Assembly: GCA_964035575.1 (NCBI GenBank)
Contig: OZ037892.1
Span: 806,001 to 870,000, forward strand
Length of the DNA: 64,000 nucleotides
Source of the DNA: Rhynchopus sp. YZ270_cl-10
Lineage: Eukaryota; Euglenozoa; Diplonemea; Diplonemida; Diplonemidae
Direction: 5' to 3'
The stretch's first letter is position 1, and each line of letters starts with the position of its first letter. Under the pieces are notes generated by a model. The model was given only the letters and a program-made list of their open reading frames with translations, did not search any database and had not been told where the DNA came from. This document shows, piece after piece, positions 29,296 through 40,100 of this stretch. Made by a program: the position numbers and the translations under genes.

Positions 29296-31386
29296 ATGTC
29301 TTTCGACGGAGCCATCGGTATCGACCTGGGAACCACCTACTCCTGCGTGGGAGTGTGGCAGAACGAGCGTGTGGAGATCATCGCAAACGACCAGGGTAAC
29401 CGTACCACCCCGTCGTACGTTGCCTTCACCGACAGCGAGCGTCTGATCGGAGATGCCGCAAAGAACCAGGTGGCGATGAACCCCACCAACACCGTGTTCG
29501 ACGCCAAGCGTCTGATTGGCCGCAAGCTGTCCGACGCCTCTGTGCAGAGCGACATGAAGCACTGGCCCTTCAACGTTGTTGCCAAGGCCGACGGCAAGCC
29601 CCTTCTGGAGGTGAACTACATGGGCGAGAAGAAGACCTTCATGCCCGAGGAGGTGTCCGCCATGATCCTGGTCAAGATGAAGGAGACCGCCGAGGCCTTC
29701 CTTGGGAAGGAGGTGAAGAAGAGTGTTGTGACCGTGCCTGCGTACTTCAACGACTCGCAGCGTCAGGCCACCAAGGACGCAGGAACCATCTCCGGAATGG
29801 AGATCCTGCGTATCATCAACGAGCCCACCGCCGCCGCCATCGCCTACGGACTTGACAAGACCGACGAGGCTGAGAAGAACATCCTGATCTTCGACCTGGG
29901 TGGTGGTACCTTCGATGTGACCCTTCTGACCATTGACGGAGGAATCTTCGAGGTGAAGGCGACCGCCGGAGACACTCACTTGGGAGGAGAGGACTTCGAC
30001 AACCGCATGGTGAACCACTTCGTGGAGGAGTTCAAGCGCAAGCACAAGAAGGACCTGACCCAGAACCAGCGTGCCCTGCGTCGTCTGCGCACTGCCTGTG
30101 AGCGTGCCAAGCGTGCCCTGTCGTCGGCGGCACAGACCAGCATTGAGATCGACTCCCTCTACGAGGGTGTGGACTTCTACACCTCGGTGACCCGTGCCCG
30201 TTTCGAGGAGCTGTGCGCGGACCTGTTCCGCTCGTGCCTCCGCCCCGTGGAGCAGGTGCTCACGGACTCCAAGATGGACAAGCGTTCCGTCCACGAGGTT
30301 GTGCTGGTCGGAGGATCGACCCGTATCCCGAAGATCCAGGGTATGGTGTCTGACTTCTTCGGAGGAAAGGAACTGAACAAGTCGATCAACCCCGACGAGG
30401 CTGTTGCCTTCGGAGCTGCCGTGCAGGCCTTCGTGCTGACCGGAGGACAGAGCAAGCAGACCGAGCAGATCCTGCTTCTCGACGTGACCCCCCTGACTGT
30501 GGGTATCGAGACCGCCGGAGGTGTGATGACCTCCCTCATCAAGAGGAACACCACCATCCCCACGAAGAAGAGCCAGGTCTTCTCGACCTACTCCGACAAC
30601 CAGCCCGGAGTGCACATCCAGGTATGCCTTTCTTTACCCTACCCTCATTACTCAACATTCTCTCTTTCAGGTGTTCGAGGGTGAGCGTGCCATGACCAAG
30701 GACTGCCACCAGCTGGGAACCTTCGACCTCTCCGGAATCCCCCCTGCCCCGCGTGGAGTGCCCCAGATTGAGGTCACCTTCGACGTTGACGCCAACGGTA
30801 TCATGAACGTGTCTGCCGAGGACAAATCGAGCGGAAAGAAGGCGAACGTGACGATCACCAACGACAAGGGCCGTCTGTCGCAGGCGGAGATTGACGCAAT
30901 GTGCAAGGACGCAGAGAAGTACGCTGAGTCCGACAAGCTCGCAAAGGAGCGTGTGGAGTCGAAGAACGCCCTCGAGAACTACGCCTACTCGATGAAGAAC
31001 ACCATGAACGACGAGAAGACCGCCGCCCTTGTGCCCGAGGACGACAAGAAGAAGGTTGAGGACGCATGCCAGGAGGCCATCCAGTGGCTCGACGGTGCCC
31101 AGGAGGTATGCCCACACCCACACCACTAATCCACACAGCCTCGAACACCACATTCTACTAACCCAACCACCCACAGGCATCCAAGGACGAGTACGACTCG
31201 CGCATGAAGGAGTTGGAGGCCATCTGCTCCCCCATCGTCACCAAGATGTACGAGCAGCAGGGTGGTGCTGGTGGAGCCCCTGGTGGCATGCCCGGTGGTA
31301 TGCCGGGTGGTATGCCTGGAGGCATGCCGGGAGCGGGAGCCGGTGCCGCACCCGGAGCCGGACCCCAGGTCGAGGAGGTCGACTAA
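29296..31386 (+). CDS. HSP70: Cytosolic heat-shock protein 70, three exons
   Basis: Exons 29296-30621, 30671-31105 and 31177-31386, 656 residues, all junctions phase 0. The introns are only 49 and 71 nt (donors GTATGC, acceptors CAG). The N-terminal ATPase has the three HSP70 signatures: [28 protein letters not shown] and [13 protein letters not shown]. The substrate-binding domain holds [19 protein letters not shown]. The C-terminus has four GGMP units and ends in VEEVD, the motif that binds TPR co-chaperones and marks the cytosolic type. There is no signal or transit sequence. Codon use is strongly C/G-ending, as expected of a highly expressed gene. A strong hairpin (31412-31442) follows the stop codon. 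I found no heat-shock element that I would defend. Confidence 0.98.
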
Positions 31387-31389
31387 AAA

Positions 31390-31442
31390 GAGAGCATTTT
31401 TTTCTCTCCACAAACGCTCGTGTGTTTCAACACGAAGCGTTT
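31390..31442 (+). terminator. Hairpins just after the HSP70 stop codon
   Basis: GAGAG (31391) pairs with CTCTC (31404) around a T-rich loop. Then AAACGCTCGTGT, loop GTTTCA, ACACGAAGCGTTT forms a 12-bp stem with a single bulge. It lies 26 nt after the stop, in the 3' UTR. It may govern mRNA stability or 3'-end formation; calling it a terminator is a guess. Confidence 0.55.
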
Positions 31443-31836
31443 CGTGGTTCTTTAATTTTTTCATTTAAGCAAAATAGAGGGAAAAGAAGAGAAGAGGGAG
31501 AGGATTTAAAAACAAAAACAAAAACAGAGAGATTAAATAGTTTCAAAACTTTGGGTATAAAAAAAAAATCCATTTTTAAAAAGCAAAAAACAAAAAACAA
31601 AAAAAAGGAGACAAAATTAAATTACGTTATTTTTTTGTGTGGAAAGTAAAGATTGCATGGATGTGGCAACACAAGAGGCAGCTGCACTATTTCGACATTT
31701 TTTTTTTTCTTTTCAAATTTCGGTTTTTTTTATCTTTGTCAATTTTTTTTTCTATTTTTTTGGGGAGATATGTTTTTCTCGACATGCAAGTGTTGTGACA
31801 TTATTCTTTTCTTTTTCCTTTATTTTTCTTAAAAGT

Positions 31837-31863
31837 TGCATGTGCACGGTTGAGGCACATGCA
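31837..31863 (+). repeat. GAGAG-loop-type hairpin, C type (copy C2), perfect stem
   Basis: TGCATGTGC, loop ACGGTTGAG, GCACATGCA: nine perfect pairs, followed by TTCTTTTTCTCC. Confidence 0.75.
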
Positions 31864-32212
31864 TTCTTTTTCTCCTTAGATTCAACGACAAAAAAAAAAT
31901 AAAATTAAAAAAAAAAATCAATTAAACAAAACACACCGGGTCTGTGCCACGATGAAGAGGAAGGCATTGAGACGCGCGCCTAGCTCACGTCTAGTGTCCT
32001 CACTTCATGTTTTGCTCTTTTTCTTTGCATTGCGGCTTATTTGTTCTGATTTTCAAAAATAAAGAGGAGACGGGGGACACCCTACAAATGTACACCCCTC
32101 CCTTGAGACACATGCCCTGTGTGTATTTCATTTATTTATTTTTCTTCTCTCTGACTTCAGTCCTTCACCTACTCCTTTCCTCACAACCGACAACATTTTT
32201 TTTTTTAACCCA

Positions 32213-32356
32213 CACGACGGGACCCAGTGACAAGTGAAATGACATGTCATTTCACTCGTCATAATATGACAAAAAAGTCACTTGTCATGACAAGTGATTT
32301 TCTATTGGGGTATAGGCTATTTACTTGTCATTCACTTGTCACTGGGTCCCGTCGTG
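32213..32356. mobile_element. 144-bp MITE with 26-bp perfect inverted ends
   Basis: CACGACGGGACCCAGTGACA at the left end and its exact complement TGTCACTGGGTCCCGTCGTG at the right; pairing continues to 26 bp. The interior is a series of GACAAGTGA/TCACTTGTC motifs that can fold repeatedly. No clear target duplication. Confidence 0.85.
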
Positions 32357-32384
32357 CAGCCGGAACCCTACATCCCTACATCAG

Positions 32385-32445
32385 GGGGGGTCCGTAAAAT
32401 GTCGATGAATGTCGGTTTTTAAAACCGTCATTTTACGGACCCCCC
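32385..32445. mobile_element. 61-bp foldback element
   Basis: GGGGGGTCCGTAAAATG at the left mirrors CATTTTACGGACCCCCC at the right, with GTCGGTTTT/AAAACCG(T) further in. It is separated from the previous MITE by only 28 nt. Confidence 0.7.
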
Positions 32446-32691
32446 TCAGGCCTAATTTATCCCACAAATTTAGGCTAGTGGACGGCATGGATCGGTGTAC
32501 GAAGTTTGTCTATTTTCACGAAAGCCTATTCCCCCTGAGAATAGGCTCGTCTAGAAAATCTATCCGAAGCGTGGCTGAGGCGTACTAATCCTTACAATCA
32601 CGCTAAAATTAGGACCATATTCTGCGCAAGAATTACCCCCTCCTAATTAATTATCAAACACACATACAATTCACCTAAAAAAAAACAGACA

Positions 32692-32765
32692 GTGGAGTTT
32701 GCACAACTGTAGCAACACAACCGAGGCAACTGCACTACCTCCAACAATTTATCAAAAAAAACCCC
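32692..32765 (+). repeat. Repeat I, leader copy
   Basis: GTTTGCACAACTGTAGCAAC, ACAACCGAGGCAACTGCACT, CAACAATTTATCA. It ends 12 nt before the start codon at 32778 and so probably lies in the transcript leader. The other copy is in an intron at 18755. Confidence 0.6.
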
Positions 32766-32777
32766 AGAAACCACACT

Positions 32778-33995
32778 ATGTCTATCAAAGTCCTGCAACC
32801 GTTTGTCCCTTTGCAAGGTGAGCTTGCGGCGTGGCCGATGGAGCTTGACATTGAGACGAAGGATACACTTGATAGTATTGTGAGTATTGCGAAGACTGTG
32901 GCTGCTGAGTATACGGCGATTCGAGAAGGGGAGCACAAAATTGTGAACCAACACTACTCAAGCTCGCGTATTCAGGCAGCATACCGCAGGCACCGTGCAC
33001 GGCAGGCGCTCCACAACAAAACACTCCAAATCCACGCCATCCTGACCGAATCCTTCCGCGACATCCAACGCTGCCTCAACGAATACGGCGAAGACCGCCT
33101 CTCACCTACCCTCGAAGAGCTAGCCCTCATGCCCCACTCTGCCCAACAAGAATACTTCTGCTCCATCAAATCCTTACAACAGCTAGGAACCTCTGCCTAC
33201 CATACAAACGTACTAAAATTAGTGGCACCAAGAAAGCAAAGACAATCAATCAAAAGGGGAATACAGTTTCGCCAAGAGGAGGGGCGTGTAGGGTTGATCA
33301 TATGCATGGAGGATGATGAAAATATCGCAGCAATCGAAACCGTGTTGCGGCAGAATCTATTTGAAGTGATGAAGGTAGTTTCTCCAACTTTAGCGCAAAT
33401 TCGAGATATAGTAGAAGCATTTTTTACTGTGGCGGGGAACGACATTGTTGGAATGGTTGTGTTTAGTGGACGTACCTTTACATGCAAAGGAAGTGGGCCG
33501 GACCTCAGTGGTGAAAGAGGTCGTTTCTTCTTCATTCCAAGCGATGCTTCTGAAAATCTAACAGAAGAAAACGTATATTACGAGGCATTTGATACAAGCC
33601 TTTTGGCAGAGAACCTTACATTGTCGCGATCGGTGCTGCCAATCGTTCTTGTCATCGATGAAGGCGCGGAGACTCCGATCATTCAGGTTCCAAAGATTCA
33701 AGGGGGTTACGTATTGACGTCTAACTCTAAGGATGTGCTGCCGACAGTCGCAGCATCGTTGTCGAAGCCGCATTCGCTGTTCTCAGATTGTCTTGCATCG
33801 ATTCAAACGCATAACCCCCTCCTGCACGTAGTGTACCCACACTCCCGCCCACTCCCCTTCTTCTTTGCAAAAGATACATCAGGCAAGTTAGAGCAAAAGA
33901 CGCAGACAACAGTAGAGGCACTGCTCTCGATGGCAGTGCACACAGGACGTCTCGACCTGATTACTAAGGCATCGATTAAAAAATATGCCGTCTAA
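32778..33995 (+). CDS. IQ-motif protein with degenerate caspase-like fold
   Basis: 405 residues, one exon. A calmodulin-type IQ motif lies at residues 64-78 (RIQAAYRRHRARQAL). Residues about 170-365 follow the order of a caspase p20/p10 fold: strand VGLIICMEDDEN, helix AAIETVLRQNLFEVMKV, strand GMVVFSGRTF, then FFFIPSD, strand LPIVLVIDEGAE, and YVLTSNSKDVLPTVAAS with PHSLFSDCL near the end. The catalytic His of the SGHG motif is replaced (SGRT, 230-233), and the catalytic Cys after the second strand (DACR/DSCH type) is replaced (DEGAE, 294-298), so it should be inactive as a protease. The caspase assignment rests on pattern recognition and could be wrong; a receiver-like Rossmann fold is the alternative. 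It lies 176 nt upstream of the giant surface protein gene. Confidence 0.6.
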   Translation: MSIKVLQPFVPLQGELAAWPMELDIETKDTLDSIVSIAKTVAAEYTAIREGEHKIVNQHYSSSRIQAAYRRHRARQALHNKTLQIHAILTESFRDIQRCLNEYGEDRLSPTLEELALMPHSAQQEYFCSIKSLQQLGTSAYHTNVLKLVAPRKQRQSIKRGIQFRQEEGRVGLIICMEDDENIAAIETVLRQNLFEVMKVVSPTLAQIRDIVEAFFTVAGNDIVGMVVFSGRTFTCKGSGPDLSGERGRFFFIPSDASENLTEENVYYEAFDTSLLAENLTLSRSVLPIVLVIDEGAETPIIQVPKIQGGYVLTSNSKDVLPTVAASLSKPHSLFSDCLASIQTHNPLLHVVYPHSRPLPFFFAKDTSGKLEQKTQTTVEALLSMAVHTGRLDLITKASIKKYAV

Positions 33996-34171
33996 AAAAA
34001 AGCGATTTTTTGTTTTACAACGAAAATCCAAAAAAATTCCAAAAAAAATGTCAGATATCCGTACATATTTGAGAAGAACATCCAAAAATAATTTTTATTA
34101 CTTCTCCCTCTATTTTTCCCACTCAACCAACAGGCTTTTTTTGTTTGTCTTTTTGCGTTTTGAAACAGGCC

Positions 34172-37100
34172 ATGTTGCGTACCATAGTAGTATGCCTCGC
34201 AGTGCGAGCAGGGATGGGGCAAACCAACCGGGTGGGCACAACCCCTATGGCGCCTGTTGCCCCTTTGGAGCAACCGTTCCCAGAGACGTTCTTTGGGGAC
34301 AGCAAGCCAGACTCGTCGTGGCTTGTGTCCGTGATGTATGAGGACCCTGATCAGGGGATGGACGCACGGTCGCCAGGTGCGGCGTCGAAGGGGTGTGGTG
34401 TGTCACCATCGAAGGTGATATTCAGGTCGCCTCAGTATTGCGTGTCTGCAAGTGGAATGTCTGCACGCATGTCGTGTGACGGTGTGATGGAGAAGCAGCA
34501 GTTCTTCTCAGACGACATCTGCCAGACCCAAGCCACCGTGAACATAGCAGACGTCGATGTCTCGTGCGAATACAACGAAGACCGTGTGTCGGAGGCGAAG
34601 GACTGCGCACAGAACTTCTTCAACACCAAAGACGTGATGCCGCAGGAGTACGAGCTGTCCTATGGGATGTACAGTGCCCCAGGGTGTGAGGCCGAGAGCC
34701 TCCAGTTCATCACCGTTGTGCGTACGAATGTGTGTCTGCAGACAGGGGTCGCGAAGTCAGAGCTATGGGGTGCGACGTACGACGCATATGCAACCGGTGA
34801 CTGCCAAGGCTCTCTCGTCGCGTCTGAGCAGTACGCCCTCAAGGAGTGTGTCCAGTACGGCAAGCAGTGGATGATGGTCTACGCAGCGCCGCAGCAAGCG
34901 CGGGGTGCGTGCAATGCGCCGTGTGGCGGAGCGTCTCAAACCGACTGTCCCGCAGGCCAGCTCTGTGTCTCAGACCCGAGCTGCACAACAGTCGTCTGCG
35001 AAGGTTGCTGTGAGGACGCCGTTACCATCCAGCAGACTGCCTGTCCTGGAGACCTGTCTGCAGAGAAGTGCAGCCGCAATTCTTCGTGTTCATACGATGT
35101 GATGCACCAGGTGTGTCAGCCCGATATGTGCTTCACGTACGGCGAAGATGAGTGTGAGAGGAGTGAGCACTGTGCCATGGAAGGTAAGCAGTGTGTGGCA
35201 TCTGCAGCACGCATGGAGTGCAGAGGATCACAGGACGACTGTGAGAAGAAGACGGACTGCAGCTGGGACGACATGCGCGGTTGTGTCCCAACCGCACCTG
35301 TGTCGAAGTGTGTTGAGCCATGCGGAGGGTCATCCCAAATTGAGTGCGATGTTGGCTCAGTGTGTGCTTACGACCCGAACTGCGACACGACCGTGGCTGG
35401 GTCCATGTGTGAGGGTTGCTGCAAGGACGCATCGATCCCGCAATACCCATGTCCCGAGGACCTGTCTGCCGAGAAGTGTCTCCGCAATTCGTCGTGTTCG
35501 TACGATATGATGTACAAGATGTGCAAGCCTGATCTCTGTTTCACTAACACCCCAGATGAGTGTGAGAGGAGTGAGCACTGTGCCATGGAGGGTAGGCAGT
35601 GTGTGGCATCTGCAGCACGCATGGAGTGCAGAGGGTCACAGGACGACTGTGAGAAGAAGACAGACTGCAGCTGGGATGACACACACGGTTGTGTCCCAAC
35701 CGCACCTGTGTCGAAGTGTGTTGAGCCATGCGGAGGGTCATCCCAAATTGAGTGTGCTGCTGGCTCGGTGTGTGCTTACGACCCGAACTGCGACCCGACC
35801 GTGGCTGGGTCCATGTGTGAGGGTTGCTGTGAGGACGCATCGATCCCGCAATACCCATGTCCCGAGGACCTGTCTGCCGAGAAGTGTCTCCGCAATTCGT
35901 CGTGTTCGTACGATATGATGTACAAGATGTGCCAACCCGATCACTGTTACGTGTACGGCGAAGATGAGTGTGAGCGGAGTGTAGACTGTGCCATGGAGGG
36001 TAGGCAGTGTGTGGCATCTGCAGCACGCATGGAGTGCAGAGGATCACAGGACGACTGTGAGAAGAAGACGGACTGCAGCTGGGATGACACACACGGTTGT
36101 GTTACAACGTCGAAGTGTCCTGAACCGTGCGGAGGGTCATCCCAAATCGAGTGTGCTGCTGGCTTAGTGTGTGCTTACGGCCCGAACTGCGACCCGACCA
36201 TGGCTGGGTCCATGTGTGAGGGTTGCTGTGAGGCCGCAGGAAACCCGCAACGCCCATGTCCCGAGGACCTGTCTGCCGAGAAGTGTCTGCGTAATTCGTC
36301 GTGTTCATACGATGTGATGTACAAGATGTGCCAACCCGATCACTGTTACGTGTACGGTGAAGATGAGTGTGAGAGGAGTGAACACTGTGCCATGGAGGGT
36401 AAGCAGTGTGTGGCATCTGCAGCACGCATGGAGTGCAGAGGATCACAGGACGACTGTGAGAAGAAGACGGACTGCAGCTGGGACGACATGCACGGTTGTG
36501 TTCCGGTTCCTTCGATGGCGAAGTGTCCTGAACCGTGCGGAGGGTCAGCCCAAATCGAGTGTGCTGCTGGCTTAGTCTGTTATTACGACCCGAACTGCTC
36601 ACCAGGATCCAGCTGTGAGGGTTGCTGTGAGGACGCAGGAAACCCGCAACGCCCATGTCCCGAGGACCTGTCTGCCGAGAAGTGCAGCCGCAATTCTTCG
36701 TGTTTGTACGATGTGATGCACCAGGTGTGTCAGCCCGATATGTGCTTCACGTACGGCGAAGATGAGTGCGAGAGGAGTGAGCACTGTGCCATGGAAGGTA
36801 AGCAGTGTGTGGCATCTGCAGCACGCATGGAGTGCAGAGGATCACAGGACGACTGTGAGAAGAAGACGGACTGCAGCTGGGACGACATGCGCGGTTGTGT
36901 CCCAGTTATTTCGATGTCAAAGTGTCCTGAACCGTGCGGAGGGTCATCCCAAATTGAGTGCGATGTTGGCTCAGTGTGTGCTTACGACCCGAACTGCGAC
37001 CCGACCGTGGCTGGGTCCATGTGTGAGGGTTGCTGCAAGGACGCATCGATCCCGCAATACCCATGTCCCGAGGACCTGTCTGCCGAGAAGTGTCTCCGCA

Positions 37101-40100
37101 ATTCGTCGTGTTCGTACGATATGATGTACAAGATGTGCAAGCCTGATCTCTGTTTCACTAACACCCCAGATGAGTGTGAGAGGAGTGAGCACTGTGCCAT
37201 GGAAGGTAGGCAGTGTGTGGCATCTGCAGCACGCATGGAGTGCAGAGGATCACAGGACGACTGTGAGAAGAAGACGGACTGCAGCTGGGACGATGTGAAG
37301 GGATGCAGCCCCATGGGCACGATGCAGCCTACCTGTGACAAGCCCTGTGGTGGGATTGCTGGGATTCAATGCGACACTGGGCTGTCCTGCATGTACGGCC
37401 CTGCGTGCAACAACATGGGTGGCAGTGCTGACTGCATGGGGTGCTGTGAGGGCAACACTAACACAGACGTGTGCCCCGCAGACCTGTCTGCAGGAGACTG
37501 CATGGCAAAGATGGCATGCAACTACGACGTGAGGGACAAGGCGTGCAGGGAGGACATGTGTGTGCGGCTGTCGCACGAGATGTGCGACAAGACGGACCTG
37601 TGTGACCTGGATGGGACACGCTGTGTGCCGTCGGCTGCGCGTGTGATGTGCCGCTTTGAGGAGGATGCGTGCACCAAGATGCCTGAGTGTGCGTGGGATG
37701 CAGAGAAGGGCTGTCTGCCGGCACAAGTCGACGATGTGGGGAAGGTGTGCGAGGGACGTGCTGCAGACGAGTGTTCGGACAAGGTGTGCAGATACGACAA
37801 GGATGCGAAGGCATGTGCGCCACGCATGTGTGAGTTCCTGGGTAAGGACGCGTGTGCGGCACGCAAGTACTGCGAGTATGCGCAGGACATGTGCCGTCCT
37901 GCGACGTGCTTCGAGGCTCCGACGATGTGCGACGACTGCGACCCTGAGCCTGCCTTTGGGTCGCCGTGTGTGCTGCTTGCGAACGGGAAGCCCGCAAAGG
38001 GGATGTGCACGGAGGACGCGGCTGGGGCGCCTGTGTGCGAGGTGATGCCGACGTTTGATGACGACTGTGCGACTGTGGAGTGCACTGTGATTGGTGCGTC
38101 GTGCTCTGACATGGACAAGACACTGAACCAGCGTGGTGCGGAGTGCCTGTGTCCGTTTGGGGAGCGCAACGTGAGTGGTATCTGCGAGGCAAACGGTGGA
38201 GACGGGTGCAGCGCAGACGAGATGATGCGGTGTGCGATGAGCCACAAGACGTGCAAGAAGGAGGGCACAAGCGAGGCGAAGTGTGTGGACATGACGTGCA
38301 TGGATGTGGCGCAGTGTCCTGATATGCCGTCTGCCGACTGCACCCGCACTGGGAAGTGCCCCTTCCCGTGTGCGTACACGTGCCCGTCTGTGTGCACTGA
38401 GGAGGAGGAGCGGAAGTGCAGGTTTGAGATGAGTGCAAGCAAGCTGCCCTATGAATGCCGTCAGGGAGGGAAGTGTGAGACTGTTCCGTGCGAGGAGGTT
38501 GAGTATGTAACACACTTTTTTCACGGACACTTATTACTTCTGTAGTTACCCACACTCCTCACTTGATGTTCAAACACCACTTCCCATTTGCAGCTGTCCA
38601 CGTCCGCCAACTGGCTGCAGTGTGTTCCCCGACAGTGCGCTGGACCCTGTGACAAAGTGCAAAATCAATCCGTGTGGCACTCTGTCGTGCACAAGTGAGT
38701 GCACAGATGAGGAGAGGGCTGTGTGCGACAGACGTCGCTGCTTCAAGGTATGCTTGGATGTGTTCTTGTTGTGTGTTCGGTTGGATTGTGTTGTCTTTTG
38801 TCTTCTTGTTTGTTCTTCTTGTGTCTTGTTGTGCTTTCAACACAACAACCCCATCACGCATCACGAACTCCACACAACAGGTGGGCGGGAAGGCAGAGTG
38901 CGAGGAGGTGAAGTGTGAGAAGCCGAGCTGCAAGCCTGAGCCTGGTACGCAGTACGTGATGGATGCGATGCCTGCATTGGACGCAGATGGATGGTATGTT
39001 CCTTGCATACAGCACGGCACAACACAACACCACTTCTCACCACAGCCCCCTTCGCCCATGTGGAAGACTTGAGCGCAACGACAACTGCACAGAGGAGGAG
39101 AAGAAGTCGTGCTGCAAGACGCTTGGAGAGTGCAAGCGGTGCACCCGTGTGGGAGGTGCGGCGAAGTGTGTGGACTACCAGTGCATGACTGCACAGAAGG
39201 TGTGCCGTGCTGGTCCTGGATGCACGTTCAAGCGTGACACGACGGCAGCAGCCACTACATCAGGCCTGTGCACAGACGACGTGTGTGGGGAGGAGGAATG
39301 CGAACCTGTGGACCCGTGCAAGGAGAAGAAGTGTGCGGGTGGGGAGGTGTGCAAGGTGTTTGGGGAGAAGGCCTACTGCAAGCGTGAGAATGCAGCGTGC
39401 GCGGGCTGCAAGGGTGTCTGTGTGGTGGACGCGAATGGGGCAGGGAAGTGCACAGCGACGGATGTGTGCGCAAGCGTGCGGTGCCAGCTGGGGACAGCGT
39501 GTGTGGATGTGAAGGGGTCTGCAAAGTGTTTGAGTGAGGACACAGCGCCATGCAAGGGTGCCTGCAAGGACGACGAGGAGTGTGTGCCGGAGTACGGCAC
39601 GACACGTGGGGCGATGGAGTGGAAGTGTGTGCGCACACGTGACCCTGATGCGGATGTGTGCACTGTGGACGAGTGTGCGTGCAGAGGAGACATGTGTGAG
39701 GGTGGGGAGAAGTGTCTGTTCCTTGCTGCAACGAACACAACGCAGTGCATGCTGCCCGAGGAGCTGAAGCAGCGTCTTGAGGAGAAGGAGAAGGAGAAGA
39801 AGTGGCGCAAGGACGAGGTGAAGGTGGACGACCCATGTGGAGGTGTGCTCTGTGCGAAGGGTGAGGTGTGCCGTGTGTCGGGGACTCCGCAGTGTGAGGC
39901 AAAGGTGGCGACGCAGTGCGACGGTGTGCGGTGTGGTGCGGGGCAGCACTGCAGTGAGACGACGGGCGCGTGTGTGGAGACAACGTGCGAGACGGCCTGT
40001 GCGGACACGGAGAAGTGTGTGCGCACGAAGGGGGAGAACGTGTGTGTGGAGAAGTCGCTGTGTGGGGCGGGGTGGACGTGGAAGAAGGACACGTGCATGG

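Larger units (their letters stand above)
31387..32777. other. 1.4-kb intergenic region after HSP70
   Basis: A/T-rich, with no gene. A C-type hairpin lies at 31837-31863, two small MITEs at 32213-32356 and 32385-32445, the hairpin AGCCTATTC...GAATAGGCT near 32522-32548, and a repeat I copy ends just before the caspase-like start codon. Confidence 0.6.

Noticed and set aside
29245-30615. Long minus-strand frame opposite HSP70
   Set aside because: A well-known artefact of antisense to highly biased HSP70 codons. The sense strand is certain.
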